From the NCBI RefSeq assembly GCF_001886185.1, contig NZ_JXLA01000001.1, positions 124,001 through 188,000 of the forward strand: a stretch of DNA of 64,000 nt, written 5' to 3'. Of the stretch, positions 1 to 9,220 are shown in pieces; within the stretch, counting starts at the first letter, position 1; the number at the start of each line of letters is the position of its first letter. The notes below the pieces were generated by a model. The model was not told the origin of the DNA, did no database searches, and saw nothing but the letters and a program-made list of their open reading frames with translations. The DNA is from Enterococcus raffinosus. GTDB taxonomy: Bacteria > Bacillota > Bacilli > Lactobacillales > Enterococcaceae. Both the position numbers and the translations under genes were made by a program.

Positions 1-161
1 GAAGAATGGATAAATTTGTTGTAATATTTATCTGAACTACGCAGCCAAAAGAAGGCTGTCAGTAAATAAAAGACCGTAGTCGGTAAGAAGGGAAGAAAAA
101 TACCCAAGGTTCCTAGTGCAAAGGTAATCGCACCAAGAGAAAAATAAATGATTTTTTTCAC
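1..161 (-). CDS. DUF454 (YbaN-like) inner-membrane protein, 3' part outside window
   Basis: Partial gene reading out of the left edge. The visible N-terminus has a Lys-Lys start, a hydrophobic stretch with LGTLGIFLPFLPTT, then AFFWLRSSDKYY, which is the typical opening of the DUF454/YbaN family of small membrane proteins. Start is GTG at 161: the ATG two bases upstream runs straight into TGA, and a GGAGG lies 8-9 bases before the GTG. A Fur-box-like promoter precedes it. Function of the family is not established; the Fur-like site suggests iron-responsive expression (inference). Confidence 0.75.
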   Translation of the reverse strand, partial: MKKIIYFSLGAITFALGTLGIFLPFLPTTVFYLLTAFFWLRSSDKYYNKFIHS

Positions 162-208
162 ATGTATGACCTCCAATGAATGAATTAAAAGAAAGAGCTT
201 ACCAGCCT

Positions 209-241
209 ATCTTATGCTAAATGAAAATGATTATCAATCTC
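209..241 (-). promoter_or_regulatory. Promoter overlapping a Fur-box-like site for the DUF454 gene
   Basis: On the minus strand TTGATA (232-237) and TAAGAT (209-214) are separated by exactly 17 bp. Bases 223-241 match the 19-bp Fur consensus at 16 of 19 positions with an uninterrupted AATGATTATCA core. A repressor here would cover the -35 element. Seen directly; iron regulation is inferred. Confidence 0.6.
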
Positions 242-498
242 TTCTCAGCGTTCTTTTATCCAAAAATAAAAATAATTGTCGATCTTTTGGGAAACAAGAG
301 ATCAGCGTTTAACAAAACGCTAGAATGACAAGCACGACAGTAGACGGAATCGTTTTTCATTTCTCCAGCCAAAAAGCGTCGAATCAACGAACTATTTCCA
401 TCTTTAGTAAAGTGGCGTAAGATATTTTATGTAGAAGAAAGTCGTAACGTCGTCAAAGTCACTTGTCTGTTGTAGATCAATCGAAAAGGGGTTAGATT

Positions 499-1668
499 GT
501 GAAGAAGTTTTTAAGGTGGAGCGTCGTTGTTCTGTTTTTTCTGCTTAGCGGCTGTGGCGGGAAAGAGGCAGACAAAAACGCAAAGGGTGCATCTTCAGAG
601 AGAACTGCCGAGTCAACTAAGGCAAAGGAAGAGGCACAGGTACAGCTGAATTTTTCAGCAGTGGGCGATAATTTGATTCATGATTTCATTTATGACCATT
701 TGAGGCAGCTGGATGGCACGTATCGATTTGATGAAATGTATGAACCCACGCAATATTTGAATAAGGATCGAGATATAGCCTACATCAATCTGGAGACGAT
801 CTGTGGGGGAGAAGAACTGGGATTATCTGGTTATCCCACCTTCAATGGTCCAACACAGGTGTTGGATTCGCTGCATAAGGCTGGCTACAACTGGCTATCT
901 GCTGCCAGCAACCACACCATGGATAAAGGAGAAGAAGGAATCGTTAAACAGCTGGAGTATCTGGAGAGATACCCAGACATTACGGTGACAGGATCGCAAA
1001 AATCTCCTGAAGCGAAGCGCCTGCAGGTGAAGGAAATCAAAGGTGTCAAGGTCGGCTTGATGTCCTATACCTTCGGCTTAAACGGTATTCCGCTGCCGGA
1101 AGGCAAGGAATATCTGGTCAATCTGATTGATGAAGAGCAGATAAAGAGGGACATGCAGGAATTGAACACGCAAAGTGATGTCCAAATCGTCAGTATGCAT
1201 TGGGGTGAAGAATATCAATTTGTTCCGAATGAAACACAGACGCAACTCGCTCAGCTCTTAAGCGATGCCGGGGTCGATGTAATCGTTGGCGGTCATCCTC
1301 ATGTGATTCAGCCGATGGATTATTTGACGGGTGAAGCAGGCAATCAAACCTTAGTCATGTATTCTTTAGGGAACTTTATTTCCTCCCAAGCGGAAAATGA
1401 CCGAATGCTTGGCGGCATGGGACGCTGGACCATCGATTACGATAAAAAGAAGAAAGACATCAAATTTGAACAGGTCGAATTTTGGCCGACGATCACCTAT
1501 ATCGGCGATAATTACCAAACCTATAAGACCTATGCGCTGAAAGATTACACGGATGAGCTGGCGGCTCAGCATATGATCCATGTCAATCAGGGACAAGATT
1601 TGTCGCGGAATTATTTTATCGAACGAACAAAGCAGATCATGAACGATAAAGTAAAAATCGTTTATTAA
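499..1668 (+). CDS. CapA/PgsA-family lipoprotein (metallophosphatase-like)
   Basis: 389 residues. Signal peptide with lipobox LSGC (Cys19), then a charged Ala/Lys-rich linker, then a CapA domain (PGA_cap family) from about residue 50. Family motifs are visible: SAVGDNLIHD, SNHTMDKG, SMHWGEEY, GGHPHVIQP and YSLGNFIS, whose His/Asp/Asn residues form the dinuclear metal site of the calcineurin-like fold. The start is GTG at 499 with an AAGGGG Shine-Dalgarno. CapA proteins take part in poly-gamma-glutamate capsule synthesis or export in bacilli. No pgsB/C neighbours are present, so here it is a stand-alone surface lipoprotein of uncertain substrate. Confidence 0.8.
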   Translation: MKKFLRWSVVVLFFLLSGCGGKEADKNAKGASSERTAESTKAKEEAQVQLNFSAVGDNLIHDFIYDHLRQLDGTYRFDEMYEPTQYLNKDRDIAYINLETICGGEELGLSGYPTFNGPTQVLDSLHKAGYNWLSAASNHTMDKGEEGIVKQLEYLERYPDITVTGSQKSPEAKRLQVKEIKGVKVGLMSYTFGLNGIPLPEGKEYLVNLIDEEQIKRDMQELNTQSDVQIVSMHWGEEYQFVPNETQTQLAQLLSDAGVDVIVGGHPHVIQPMDYLTGEAGNQTLVMYSLGNFISSQAENDRMLGGMGRWTIDYDKKKKDIKFEQVEFWPTITYIGDNYQTYKTYALKDYTDELAAQHMIHVNQGQDLSRNYFIERTKQIMNDKVKIVY

Positions 1669-1748
1669 AAAGACCGCAAGTCAAATCAAGCGACAGAGTT
1701 CTCTGCTTTCTATAATAAATGTAGGGTAGTCGAAACGGGGTGAACAGG

Positions 1749-2717
1749 ATGTATGAATGGCAGCGGCAGATTCAGCAGATCGTGGATGAGATCGATCAGT
1801 GCATCAAAAGCTATAATGACGAGGCATTGACACTGCGAAGACTTTCCCGCAAACTGGGGTATTCGGAGTTTTATACGACACGAAAATTCAAAGAAATTTC
1901 CGGCATGGCTTTTCGCGAGTATTTGCGCCAGCGAAAATTGGCCTTTGCTTTAAAGGAAGTTCGGGACAACCAGAAAAGTCTTTTGGATATCGCCTTTGAT
2001 TATGGATTCTCTTCACATGAAGCCTTTACTCGCGCATTCAAACAGATGTACGGCGTGGCGCCTAGCGAGTATCGCAGATGTCCGAAGCCTGTTGTACTGC
2101 GAACAAGGATCAGCCCTTTTGACCGCTACTTTTTAGGATTGGGAGAGATTGGCATGGTGAAATCAACCAATGAGATCAAAACGTATTTTGTGACGATTCC
2201 GGACCACAAGTTTTTACACATCAAAAATACTCAAAGCAACGGCTACTGGGACTTCTGGCAGAAGCAAAGTCAGATTCCCGGGAAAGACTGCGACACGATC
2301 AGCGGTCTATTAGACAGCATCAAAGGGAAATTAGACGATAACGGCGGCAGTAAAACAGACAGCAGCAGTGGACAAGTGATGGCGTACATCAGTGATCCAG
2401 AGGGGCGTTTGTGTGATTGGGGCTTCTTGCGATCAGAATGCTACGGGGCACGTCTGCCGGCAGAGTATCAAGGAGAGGTACCTGAGCAGATGCTTTTGAT
2501 GGATGTACCAGAAGCGGAATACCTGGTCTTTGAACACGGCCCGTTTGATTACGAACAGGAAAATCGCAGTGTGGAGGAAAAAGTGGAAGAAGCGATGGCG
2601 CACTTTGACTTCTCTGAGACAGACTATAGCTACGATACTACGCCGGGCAGGGTGATCTACTTTTACCATGATCCAGAACGCTTTTGGAAATATGTGCGAC
2701 CAGTCAAAAAAATATAA
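1749..2717 (+). CDS. AraC-family transcriptional regulator with GyrI-like effector domain
   Basis: 322 residues from the ATG at 1749. The in-frame GTG at 1740 is less likely because the GGGGTG ribosome-binding sequence overlaps it. Residues about 5-105 form a double helix-turn-helix of the AraC type (LRRLSRKLGYSEFYTTRKF and AFDYGFSSHEAFTRAFKQ, followed by GVAPSEYRR). The C-terminal half resembles the GyrI/effector-binding fold found in Rob/SoxS-like multidrug regulators (FEHGPFDYEQEN, then MAHFDF, near the end). A TATAAT lies at 1711-1716. The ligand is unknown. It is transcribed alone and ends at a strong terminator. Confidence 0.82.
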   Translation: MYEWQRQIQQIVDEIDQCIKSYNDEALTLRRLSRKLGYSEFYTTRKFKEISGMAFREYLRQRKLAFALKEVRDNQKSLLDIAFDYGFSSHEAFTRAFKQMYGVAPSEYRRCPKPVVLRTRISPFDRYFLGLGEIGMVKSTNEIKTYFVTIPDHKFLHIKNTQSNGYWDFWQKQSQIPGKDCDTISGLLDSIKGKLDDNGGSKTDSSSGQVMAYISDPEGRLCDWGFLRSECYGARLPAEYQGEVPEQMLLMDVPEAEYLVFEHGPFDYEQENRSVEEKVEEAMAHFDFSETDYSYDTTPGRVIYFYHDPERFWKYVRPVKKI

Positions 2718-2720
2718 GGA

Positions 2721-2761
2721 AAAACAGCGGCATTGATCAAACATCGATGCCGCTGTTTTTA
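2721..2761 (+). terminator. Intrinsic terminator after the AraC gene
   Basis: AACAGCGGCAT and ATGCCGCTGTT form an 11-bp stem followed by a T run. Confidence 0.85.
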
Positions 2762-2816
2762 GTTGTAAGAAATGAAAATAAATGTATCTATCGATCAAAA
2801 AACGCATCAACAATTT

Positions 2817-4142
2817 TTAGTGAAGTTCTGGCCATAGACCTTTATTGGCTTCATACAATTCGTCTAAAACTTTTTTCCCAACAGTATAATTAGGGATGGT
2901 TTTATTTAATAGGACTGCTTCTAATGCTGTTTGATATGAGCCAGACAAGGCAGCGTCTACCGTCAGTTTTTCATAAGCTTTTTGCATCTCCATCAACCCT
3001 TTTTGCATAGTAGGTATCTCACCGATGTTGATGGTTTCTGCCCCCATTGATCCTACGTACGCAGGTGTTTCTACAACTGCTTCTGGATCAAAGTTAGAGA
3101 TGGCCCCATGATTCTTTTTGTTTACAGTAAAACGTTCTCTTGTATTATGGATGATTGCATAAGCAATATCCACGATATAATTTCCATGTACGCCTGCATG
3201 CAGAGAAGAATCTTTTGCCGAACCTGCTGCGATTACTCGGCGGCACTCATCATAGATACGTTTTTCTCTTCCTTGCATAACGAAATCTCCACGAGTGAAG
3301 GATGGGTCATCATGAGCCACCATTTCATCAGGTGTCAAATAATACTGCAGGTAGCAATTAGGGAAATATTCTGGGAAACGTTTGAATAGACTGACCATTT
3401 GTTTGTACGTATCAATCCAATATTGATCTCCCTCAGTTTCGTCATTCGACATTAACAAGGTATCTATTTTTCCACTAAGGACATCTTCTCGAAGCTGAGG
3501 CAATAGATCCTTTCCTGTTTCATCAATGACATTGGTCCACCAGCCGAAATGATTTAAACCGAAATACTTGAAAGTAAGATCCTGCAGATCTTTATTGAAA
3601 TATTTTGCGATTGCACCTTCAATTGAGATAGGCATATCACAAATACACAAAACGTTTGCGTCAGGGAATTCCCGATAGATCGCTTCTGATAAGATCGCTT
3701 CCGGGTTGGTATAATTGAGTATCCAAGCATTTGGACAGATTTGCTTCACCTTACGAATAATTTCCAGTATTGCTGGAATGACTCTCATGGCAAAAGAAAA
3801 TCCTCCAAGACCGCAAGTTTCTTGACCGACCACACCATTGTTTAAACAAATTTTTTCATCGATTGCTCGCTGTTTGTTCAAACCCGGACGAATCTGCATG
3901 AATAAGAAATCTGCTCCCTGTAATGCTTCATCAAGATCTGTGGTATAGGAAACAGTTACTTTAGATCCTGTTTCTGCATAATACATTTTCGTATATTGTC
4001 CTAATAAGGAAACACGTTCAGCATCGTTATCATACAAAACTAATTCCTTAAGATGAAGTTCTTCGGCACGCTTTCTCAAAACTTCTAAAATTCCAGGTGA
4101 TTGAGTGGAGCCTCCGCCGATCATTACAAACTTGTTGCTCAT
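2817..4142 (-). CDS. GH4 6-phospho-alpha-glucosidase
   Basis: 441 residues, full length for glycoside hydrolase family 4. The NAD-binding GGGST motif is at 9-13. CDMP at 168-171 is the signature of the phospho-alpha-glucosidase subfamily (MalH/GlvA/AglB); phospho-beta-glucosidases carry CNVP instead. Cys168 and His198 (GLNHFGWW) are the expected Mn2+ ligands, and the C-terminus ANKGLWPELH closely resembles MalH (recalled, not searched). It hydrolyses phosphorylated alpha-glucosides delivered by the PTS, using NAD+ and Mn2+. Last gene of a three-gene operon with the EIICB permease and a deacetylase. The exact sugar is not known; GlvA-type activity is the best guess. Confidence 0.88.
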   Translation of the reverse strand: MSNKFVMIGGGSTQSPGILEVLRKRAEELHLKELVLYDNDAERVSLLGQYTKMYYAETGSKVTVSYTTDLDEALQGADFLFMQIRPGLNKQRAIDEKICLNNGVVGQETCGLGGFSFAMRVIPAILEIIRKVKQICPNAWILNYTNPEAILSEAIYREFPDANVLCICDMPISIEGAIAKYFNKDLQDLTFKYFGLNHFGWWTNVIDETGKDLLPQLREDVLSGKIDTLLMSNDETEGDQYWIDTYKQMVSLFKRFPEYFPNCYLQYYLTPDEMVAHDDPSFTRGDFVMQGREKRIYDECRRVIAAGSAKDSSLHAGVHGNYIVDIAYAIIHNTRERFTVNKKNHGAISNFDPEAVVETPAYVGSMGAETINIGEIPTMQKGLMEMQKAYEKLTVDAALSGSYQTALEAVLLNKTIPNYTVGKKVLDELYEANKGLWPELH

Positions 4143-4177
4143 TGATTCATTCCTCCAATAATTCTACTAATTCTTTA

Positions 4178-5758
4178 TTATGCTTTTGTTGCTTTTAGTT
4201 GAGACATGTAAGCTTCAACTTTTTCTCGTTCTTCTTCTACCCCTACACCGATAATGATTTGGATATGTTTACCTTTATCAACGATTCCAGAGGCTTTGAC
4301 CTTTTCTTTCAAAATGGACATGTTCACTTTTGTCTCATCTTTGACGTCAACACGAAGTCGGGTGTAGCAATTGATGATGTTTTCAATATTGTCAGCACCA
4401 CCTAAACCTGCTACGATATTTTGTATTTGTGGCTCAAATTCCGAATTTTCATCAATAACATCTACAGTAGAATCGATAGAAGCGGCATCCATTGTTTGAT
4501 CCTCTGCCGATTTCTTTTCTCTTCCTAAAGTTGGGATGTTTAAACGAATAATCAACGTTTTGAAGACGAAATATTCAAGTAATGCTGTAGCTGCGATTAC
4601 AATAGGCAACAGATATTGATGCCCTAACGAGCTAGGGAATGCAAAACTATTTATAATCATATTGATCCCAGTATCAAATTGAATATTGATTCCGACAATG
4701 TTTGTGATAAATAGCGTCAAACCGTATACAACAGAATGAGCTAACCAAAGTACAGGAGATAAGAATAAGAATAGAAATTCTAACGGTTCAGTAACTCCCG
4801 CTAAAAATGCAGTAGTGACAGTAGGAATCAAAATTGCTGCGACTTTTTTACGGTTCTCTGGTCGAGACGTTTTCCAGATGGCAAACGCAATACCAATTGG
4901 TAATGAAATGGACCCTAGATTAGATAGGTAACCAATAGAAGGATGCATAGTAGTAATTTGACTAGCATTGCCTAATTCAGCTAACCAGATGTTAAATGCT
5001 CCATTGTACATTTGGCCAGCGATCTCTGCAGACCCTCCCAGTGGAGTATAAAAAATTGGCATCCATAAGAAATGATGCAAACCTAATGGCAATAACATCC
5101 GATTCAAGAATCCATAGAAGAAGAACCCAGCCGCCCCAGCGGTTGTAGTTGTTTTAACTACAGATTCTACTCCAGCATTGATGATCGGCCATACATAAGT
5201 GATCCCAATAGCGAATAAAATAGTAGCGAATACGATCAAGATGTAAACGGATTTCGTACCTGAATAAGGAGAAAGATATTTGTGCAGTTTAATTTCTCCA
5301 AATTTATTCACCATAAAACCAACAAACACACCTAAAAGAATACCTAAAAACACACCCATATCGGTTACTTGAATACCGAAAACCATTCCTTGACCAGTAC
5401 CGTAAAGCCCTTGTTCTCCAGCCTTTGCTAGTCGATCAGTCAGAGTCAACCAAGCATTGTTTGCATACAAAAAGATGAGATAGGTAACAATACCAAGTAT
5501 GGCAGCATCTGTTTTATATTTTGGTTTTGCTAATGCTGCAGCAATTCCGACACAAAAAATGGCGCTTAATTGACCAATCATCCCTCCAGAAAGAATATTG
5601 AAGACAAAATTTCCGACCTCTTTTGAAAAGGAAGGCATAACTTCCAGTTTTAAGATTGCACATACAGAGAGGATGATCCCGGTTACCGCCATGAACATAA
5701 CTGGTTGAATAATGGCTTTAGAAAAGGTACTTGCTGATTTCATAAACTTTTCTTTCAT
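4178..5758 (-). CDS. PTS alpha-glucoside-type EIICB permease
   Basis: 526 residues. Residues 1-420 form the multi-helix EIIC channel of the glucose/maltose superfamily. Residues about 450-526 are an EIIB domain with the phosphorylatable cysteine in NCYTRLR. No EIIA is present, so phosphate must come from a separate EIIA-Glc, as for MalX/GlvC-type permeases. A GAGGTG Shine-Dalgarno precedes the ATG. It lies 35 bp upstream of the GH4 gene, so import with phosphorylation and cleavage of the phospho-disaccharide are co-expressed. Confidence 0.9.
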   Translation of the reverse strand: MKEKFMKSASTFSKAIIQPVMFMAVTGIILSVCAILKLEVMPSFSKEVGNFVFNILSGGMIGQLSAIFCVGIAAALAKPKYKTDAAILGIVTYLIFLYANNAWLTLTDRLAKAGEQGLYGTGQGMVFGIQVTDMGVFLGILLGVFVGFMVNKFGEIKLHKYLSPYSGTKSVYILIVFATILFAIGITYVWPIINAGVESVVKTTTTAGAAGFFFYGFLNRMLLPLGLHHFLWMPIFYTPLGGSAEIAGQMYNGAFNIWLAELGNASQITTMHPSIGYLSNLGSISLPIGIAFAIWKTSRPENRKKVAAILIPTVTTAFLAGVTEPLEFLFLFLSPVLWLAHSVVYGLTLFITNIVGINIQFDTGINMIINSFAFPSSLGHQYLLPIVIAATALLEYFVFKTLIIRLNIPTLGREKKSAEDQTMDAASIDSTVDVIDENSEFEPQIQNIVAGLGGADNIENIINCYTRLRVDVKDETKVNMSILKEKVKASGIVDKGKHIQIIIGVGVEEEREKVEAYMSQLKATKA

Positions 5759-5793
5759 TTGTTGTTCACCTCTATTTTTTTCTTTTTCATTTT

Positions 5794-6594
5794 TTAACTG
5801 ACAGGAATTCGTATGTCACCGTAATGACAAGTTTCTATTTTGTTCTGAATGAAGAGCTCTTTCATTTGAGGATCACATAATAGTGCTACTTCTCTTGTTC
5901 GTTGAATATTAAAAGAGGAGTGGAAATACAAGTGCTCATCAACGAAAGCTGGATGGACCATCAATTCGGTTATTTGTTCGTCCGCCACTTGGTTCAAGAC
6001 CGATTGAATCTCTTCAAAACATTGTTTACGGTTGGATTCTAATGGAGTTGTGAGATCACGAATATGCTTATGGTTCATAAGATCTAAAAAGCCAGTAATA
6101 CATTTTTGATGAGGCAAAGCGACTTGTTCTTCTAACCCATAAGCATTTCTAAAACACAGTTGATACTTTTCCGCAATTTTTTTAGTAATTTCTTGATTTT
6201 CCGGAAATGTATGAACATGATGATGACTGTCAAGGTGTGTTAGTTCCAGACCCTGTTCTAATAGGTAATCAATTTGACTAGACCATTCTTCAAAAATCTC
6301 TTGTTCATCCATGTTTGATCGATTTGTTTTATATTCCTTCAATCCGAAGAAATTTCCATCTTCCTTCACTAAAGTAGAACGTTCGTACAAAGGCGCGCCG
6401 CATGTCAAAACTAAATGTCCACCAACACCGAATGAAGGATTTTCTTTGGCCAATTCAATCGCTTCATCACAGCCGGGCATATTTGCCATCAATGTTGCTG
6501 ATGTTAAAACTCCTTTTTTAAAAGAGTTGATGATCCCTAGGTTCACAGCTGTTGAATACCCAAAATCATCGGCATTGATAATAACTTTTTTCAT
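5794..6594 (-). CDS. ChbG/YdjC-family carbohydrate deacetylase
   Basis: 266 residues from the ATG at 6594 (GCGAGG Shine-Dalgarno); a 13-residue upstream extension lacks a ribosome site. VIINADDFGYS at the N-terminus supplies the Asp-Asp metal ligands, HLDSHHHVHTFPE the His cluster, and MVHPAF closes the active site: the hallmark pattern of YdjC deacetylases acting on N-acetylated oligosaccharides such as chitobiose. First gene of the operon. Pairing with an alpha-glucosidase-type GH4 is unusual, because ChbG normally travels with chitobiose PTS and ChbF, so the substrate may contain an acetamido sugar (inference). Confidence 0.82.
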   Translation of the reverse strand: MKKVIINADDFGYSTAVNLGIINSFKKGVLTSATLMANMPGCDEAIELAKENPSFGVGGHLVLTCGAPLYERSTLVKEDGNFFGLKEYKTNRSNMDEQEIFEEWSSQIDYLLEQGLELTHLDSHHHVHTFPENQEITKKIAEKYQLCFRNAYGLEEQVALPHQKCITGFLDLMNHKHIRDLTTPLESNRKQCFEEIQSVLNQVADEQITELMVHPAFVDEHLYFHSSFNIQRTREVALLCDPQMKELFIQNKIETCHYGDIRIPVS

Positions 6595-6615
6595 ATTTAA
6601 ACCTCGCTTATTAAA

Positions 6616-6736
6616 GAAATTACTTTCATACAATTGTATTTGCTTTCTTTATGCTCGTAGTATAGTATAAATAGAGAGCGCATACAACGCTTGTAAATAA
6701 GGTTGGTTTCGCTTTCTATAAATGAAATTACTTTCA
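6616..6736. promoter_or_regulatory. Divergent control region with two copies of a GAAATTACTTTCA operator
   Basis: The 13-mer GAAATTACTTTCA occurs at 6616-6628, upstream of the deacetylase/PTS operon, and at 6724-6736, just before the RpiR gene, where it is part of the dyad TGAAA-N4-TTTCA. Between them TACAACGCTTGTA (6683-6695) is a perfect dyad around CGC, a possible catabolite or LacI-type site. The likely ligand of the 13-mer is the adjacent RpiR regulator (inference). Confidence 0.55.
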
Positions 6737-6749
6737 CGGAGGACCAGGA

Positions 6750-7472
6750 ATGGTGAAGATTTATTACTTCAATCGTCTTTTTCCAAATAATCATCTTCGA
6801 CAAGATGACGAAAAAATAATAGAAAGTATCATTGAAGAAATTGAAAATGGACTCACTGTAAGCATCAAAGCAGTTGCCGAAAAAAATTATACTTCGCAGT
6901 CTTCCATCAGTCGATTAGCTAAGCGAGCAGGATTTAATAATTTTAAAGAATTGATTTTCTTTTTAACCAATACATTTTCTGTGAGTTCATCGAATCAATT
7001 AGATTCGCTGCCTTTTGTTTCCGCAAATCAGGAATGGGATAGAATAGACGAATGTTTTACAAATGCTTTTTCTACAAAGAAAATCTATTTATTTGGCGAA
7101 GGATTTTGTCAATTTCTAGTAGAGTATACGTATAGAAAGTTACTTTTGAAAAAAATCTATGCGATAGATTTAGAAGGTGTAGAGATAAAATTAGTATCTG
7201 ACGAAACCCCGCATACGTTGATTACCTTCTCGCAATCGGGTGAAAATAAACGTGGCCTGATTAAAATGAAAGAATGCAAAGAGTATGGGGGTACAGTGAT
7301 TGCATTGACTGCAACAGAAGGCAGTAGTTATGTGAGAGAGAGTGATCTTTCTTTCATTGTCGAACGAGGCGCAACTGGAGTCGATCAGGAAAATCAGAAT
7401 TTGAATTATTTTTACGGAAATTCCCTCAATTTAATTGAATACTTGATTGATCGATGTACACAAAAAAAGTAA
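6750..7472 (+). CDS. RpiR/MurR-family sugar-phosphate-sensing regulator
   Basis: 240 residues. An N-terminal HTH_6 domain (about 20-75, TSQSSISRLAKRAGFNNFKE) is followed by a SIS sugar-isomerase-like domain (about 95-235) with YLFGEGFCQF and TFSQSGENK, the phosphosugar-binding loop. A GGAGG precedes the ATG. It is divergent from the PTS operon and shares candidate operators with it and with the GH16 gene, so it probably represses or activates all three according to phosphosugar level. Shares a bidirectional terminator with the GH16 gene. Confidence 0.85.
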   Translation: MVKIYYFNRLFPNNHLRQDDEKIIESIIEEIENGLTVSIKAVAEKNYTSQSSISRLAKRAGFNNFKELIFFLTNTFSVSSSNQLDSLPFVSANQEWDRIDECFTNAFSTKKIYLFGEGFCQFLVEYTYRKLLLKKIYAIDLEGVEIKLVSDETPHTLITFSQSGENKRGLIKMKECKEYGGTVIALTATEGSSYVRESDLSFIVERGATGVDQENQNLNYFYGNSLNLIEYLIDRCTQKK

Positions 7473-7497
7473 GCTCTCATTGTAGAGCTTACTTTTT
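7466..7497. terminator. Bidirectional terminator between RpiR and GH16 genes
   Basis: AAAGTAAGCTCT / AGAGCTTACTTT, a perfect 12-bp stem with a 6-base loop and T runs on both sides. It overlaps the RpiR stop codon. Confidence 0.85.
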
Positions 7498-7506
7498 TTA
7501 TAGGAG

Positions 7507-8895
7507 TTATTCTAACGACCATTGACTGCTCCAAGCACCTTGGTGTATTGGTCCGTATTCTAGGTAACCAAGATTATTTTCAATGTGGATCACTTGATCG
7601 GGTTTCCAACGATTGATAAAGCGGGAGTACCCATTTATGGTTTCTTTCTTCCATTGGCCACTATAAGCAGTTTCTTGCAAATGACTATGTTCGACAAAGC
7701 CTTTTTGATTTTCTACATGTAGAATCTCTCCGGTTTCAACGTTTTTGATCAAGAAGTACTCTCCTTTGGGAACAAGTTGCCATTGAGCGTTCTCTCCAGC
7801 GGAATCAGATAAGCTGACTTTTTCAGAAGTAGTATCTAAGTGAATAAACTTTCCTGTTTCATGGTTTTTTAGAGATTGCTTAGGAAGCTCATAGCCCTCA
7901 TTTTTTTTGTACACTCGAACATAATCAATCGCCCATTCTTTAGGAAAAACGTCATTGTGTTTTCCTGATCCTGAGTCCGTATAGATATTTAGTATCATGC
8001 CCATGGGATAATCGGGTGCTTGATTAATGGTTCTGAATAATTTTCCATCAAAATAGAATTTTAAAGAACCAGGTTGCCAATCCAACGCATAAGTATGGTA
8101 GTCATTAGTAAGACTATCTAAACCAACTTCACCAGGAACAACAGCTTCTGATCCTCCTAAAGTAGACGTGGTACTATCTGTCCACGAAGTAGAAAAGAAG
8201 GGGTCGTTCCAGCCAAAGGTACAAGCCTGCCATAACCCTTTGAGTCTATTTTCTTCCGTTACTCCCTTGGTGCCTACAGGTCTTTCCACATTCTCACTAT
8301 AGTCGAAGAATGTTTCAATGATGTCTATTTCTCCAGTTTCTTTTGAGTTTGCCCAATCATTTGTATCATTTTGCATACCCACAAGCCACCATGCTTGGTG
8401 ACCGCCTCCCAGTGATTTACTTAATTTTGCTCGAATTTCAAAATAGCCGTAAGTAGTCGCGTATCCGCCAGTTTCAGCATCTCCGAGCATTTCTTCTTCT
8501 TTTGGAATAGGGGACATCAGCTTGTCCGTGTTCGCAAAATTATGAATCCAATTCTTATTGAAGGATTGAATAGCACTTGATTTCACACCATTGGTCCCGT
8601 ACCCATAATTGTCTTTATCAAGAGTGGGTGCCCACGGTTTTTGATCTTCTTCAATAGATTCAATCAAGGCACCGTTCTCGAAACGATAATTTGCCTTCGC
8701 ATCTGCTGGATTATCTGCCCAATGTTCTAAGTAACGATCTGTCCATTTACTTTGGTCTAGCTCAGGACCATTGAATTCGTCATAAAAATCTAAACGATAC
8801 CCCTCTTTTTCAGGAATAACTTCTGCGGCATCGGCTGTCATCCCGACTCCAAGTAAAGCAGTAGAAACAACTAAACTATAAAACAACTTGTTCAT
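7507..8895 (-). CDS. Secreted GH16 endoglycanase with C-terminal ricin-like repeats
   Basis: 462 residues from the ATG at 8895, 8 bases after AAAGGGG; the ATG at 8913 overlaps that ribosome site. Signal peptide 1-23 ends at ADAAE. The GH16 domain spans about 30-335 with catalytic GEIDIIE: Glu189 nucleophile, Asp191, Glu194 acid/base. Residues about 340-462 contain internally similar units (ETGKFIHLD, ETGEILHVEN, PDQVIHIENN) with QW endings (AQWQL, GQWKK, SQWSL), as in beta-trefoil lectin modules. It should cut an extracellular beta-glucan or galactan, anchored by the lectin module. It carries a near copy of the RpiR-locus operator upstream. Confidence 0.85.
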   Translation of the reverse strand: MNKLFYSLVVSTALLGVGMTADAAEVIPEKEGYRLDFYDEFNGPELDQSKWTDRYLEHWADNPADAKANYRFENGALIESIEEDQKPWAPTLDKDNYGYGTNGVKSSAIQSFNKNWIHNFANTDKLMSPIPKEEEMLGDAETGGYATTYGYFEIRAKLSKSLGGGHQAWWLVGMQNDTNDWANSKETGEIDIIETFFDYSENVERPVGTKGVTEENRLKGLWQACTFGWNDPFFSTSWTDSTTSTLGGSEAVVPGEVGLDSLTNDYHTYALDWQPGSLKFYFDGKLFRTINQAPDYPMGMILNIYTDSGSGKHNDVFPKEWAIDYVRVYKKNEGYELPKQSLKNHETGKFIHLDTTSEKVSLSDSAGENAQWQLVPKGEYFLIKNVETGEILHVENQKGFVEHSHLQETAYSGQWKKETINGYSRFINRWKPDQVIHIENNLGYLEYGPIHQGAWSSQWSLE

Positions 8896-8992
8896 TTTAG
8901 TAACCCCTTTCATAATTAGCTGTTTTCAAAGTACCATGTTCTAATAATTTAGAGGTTAAATAACGAATGTTTTGGTTCTGTTTTCAAAATAA

Positions 8993-9005
8993 GGAACTAC
9001 TTTCA
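8993..9005. promoter_or_regulatory. Operator-like site upstream of the GH16 gene
   Basis: GGAACTACTTTCA matches 11 of 13 bases of the repeated site in the RpiR/PTS control region. It suggests the glycanase belongs to the same regulon. Confidence 0.4.
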
Positions 9006-9220
9006 GTCAAAATAACAGCTATCACGTCGGATTCGAAAATAGGTTTCATTTTGACAAAGTACACCTAAACACCAAAATGGTTTTAGTTCCTGATCATGCA
9101 GGTTTTAACGAGTACATCAATCCAATACAGAGGATGAATCACTATTTGATCGTGTATTGGATTGTTAATAAGAAAGAAGTTGCTTTGATTTTTTATCAGG
9201 GCTGTTTCTCTATTCGCTTT
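9006..9220. other. Intergenic stretch with no supported gene
   Basis: AT-rich. It contains a 15-base inverted pair, AATCCAATACAG (9118-9129) and CGTGTATTGGATT (9152-9164), which could form a loop. A short plus-strand ORF that starts here runs antisense into the HxlR gene and was not accepted. Confidence 0.4.
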
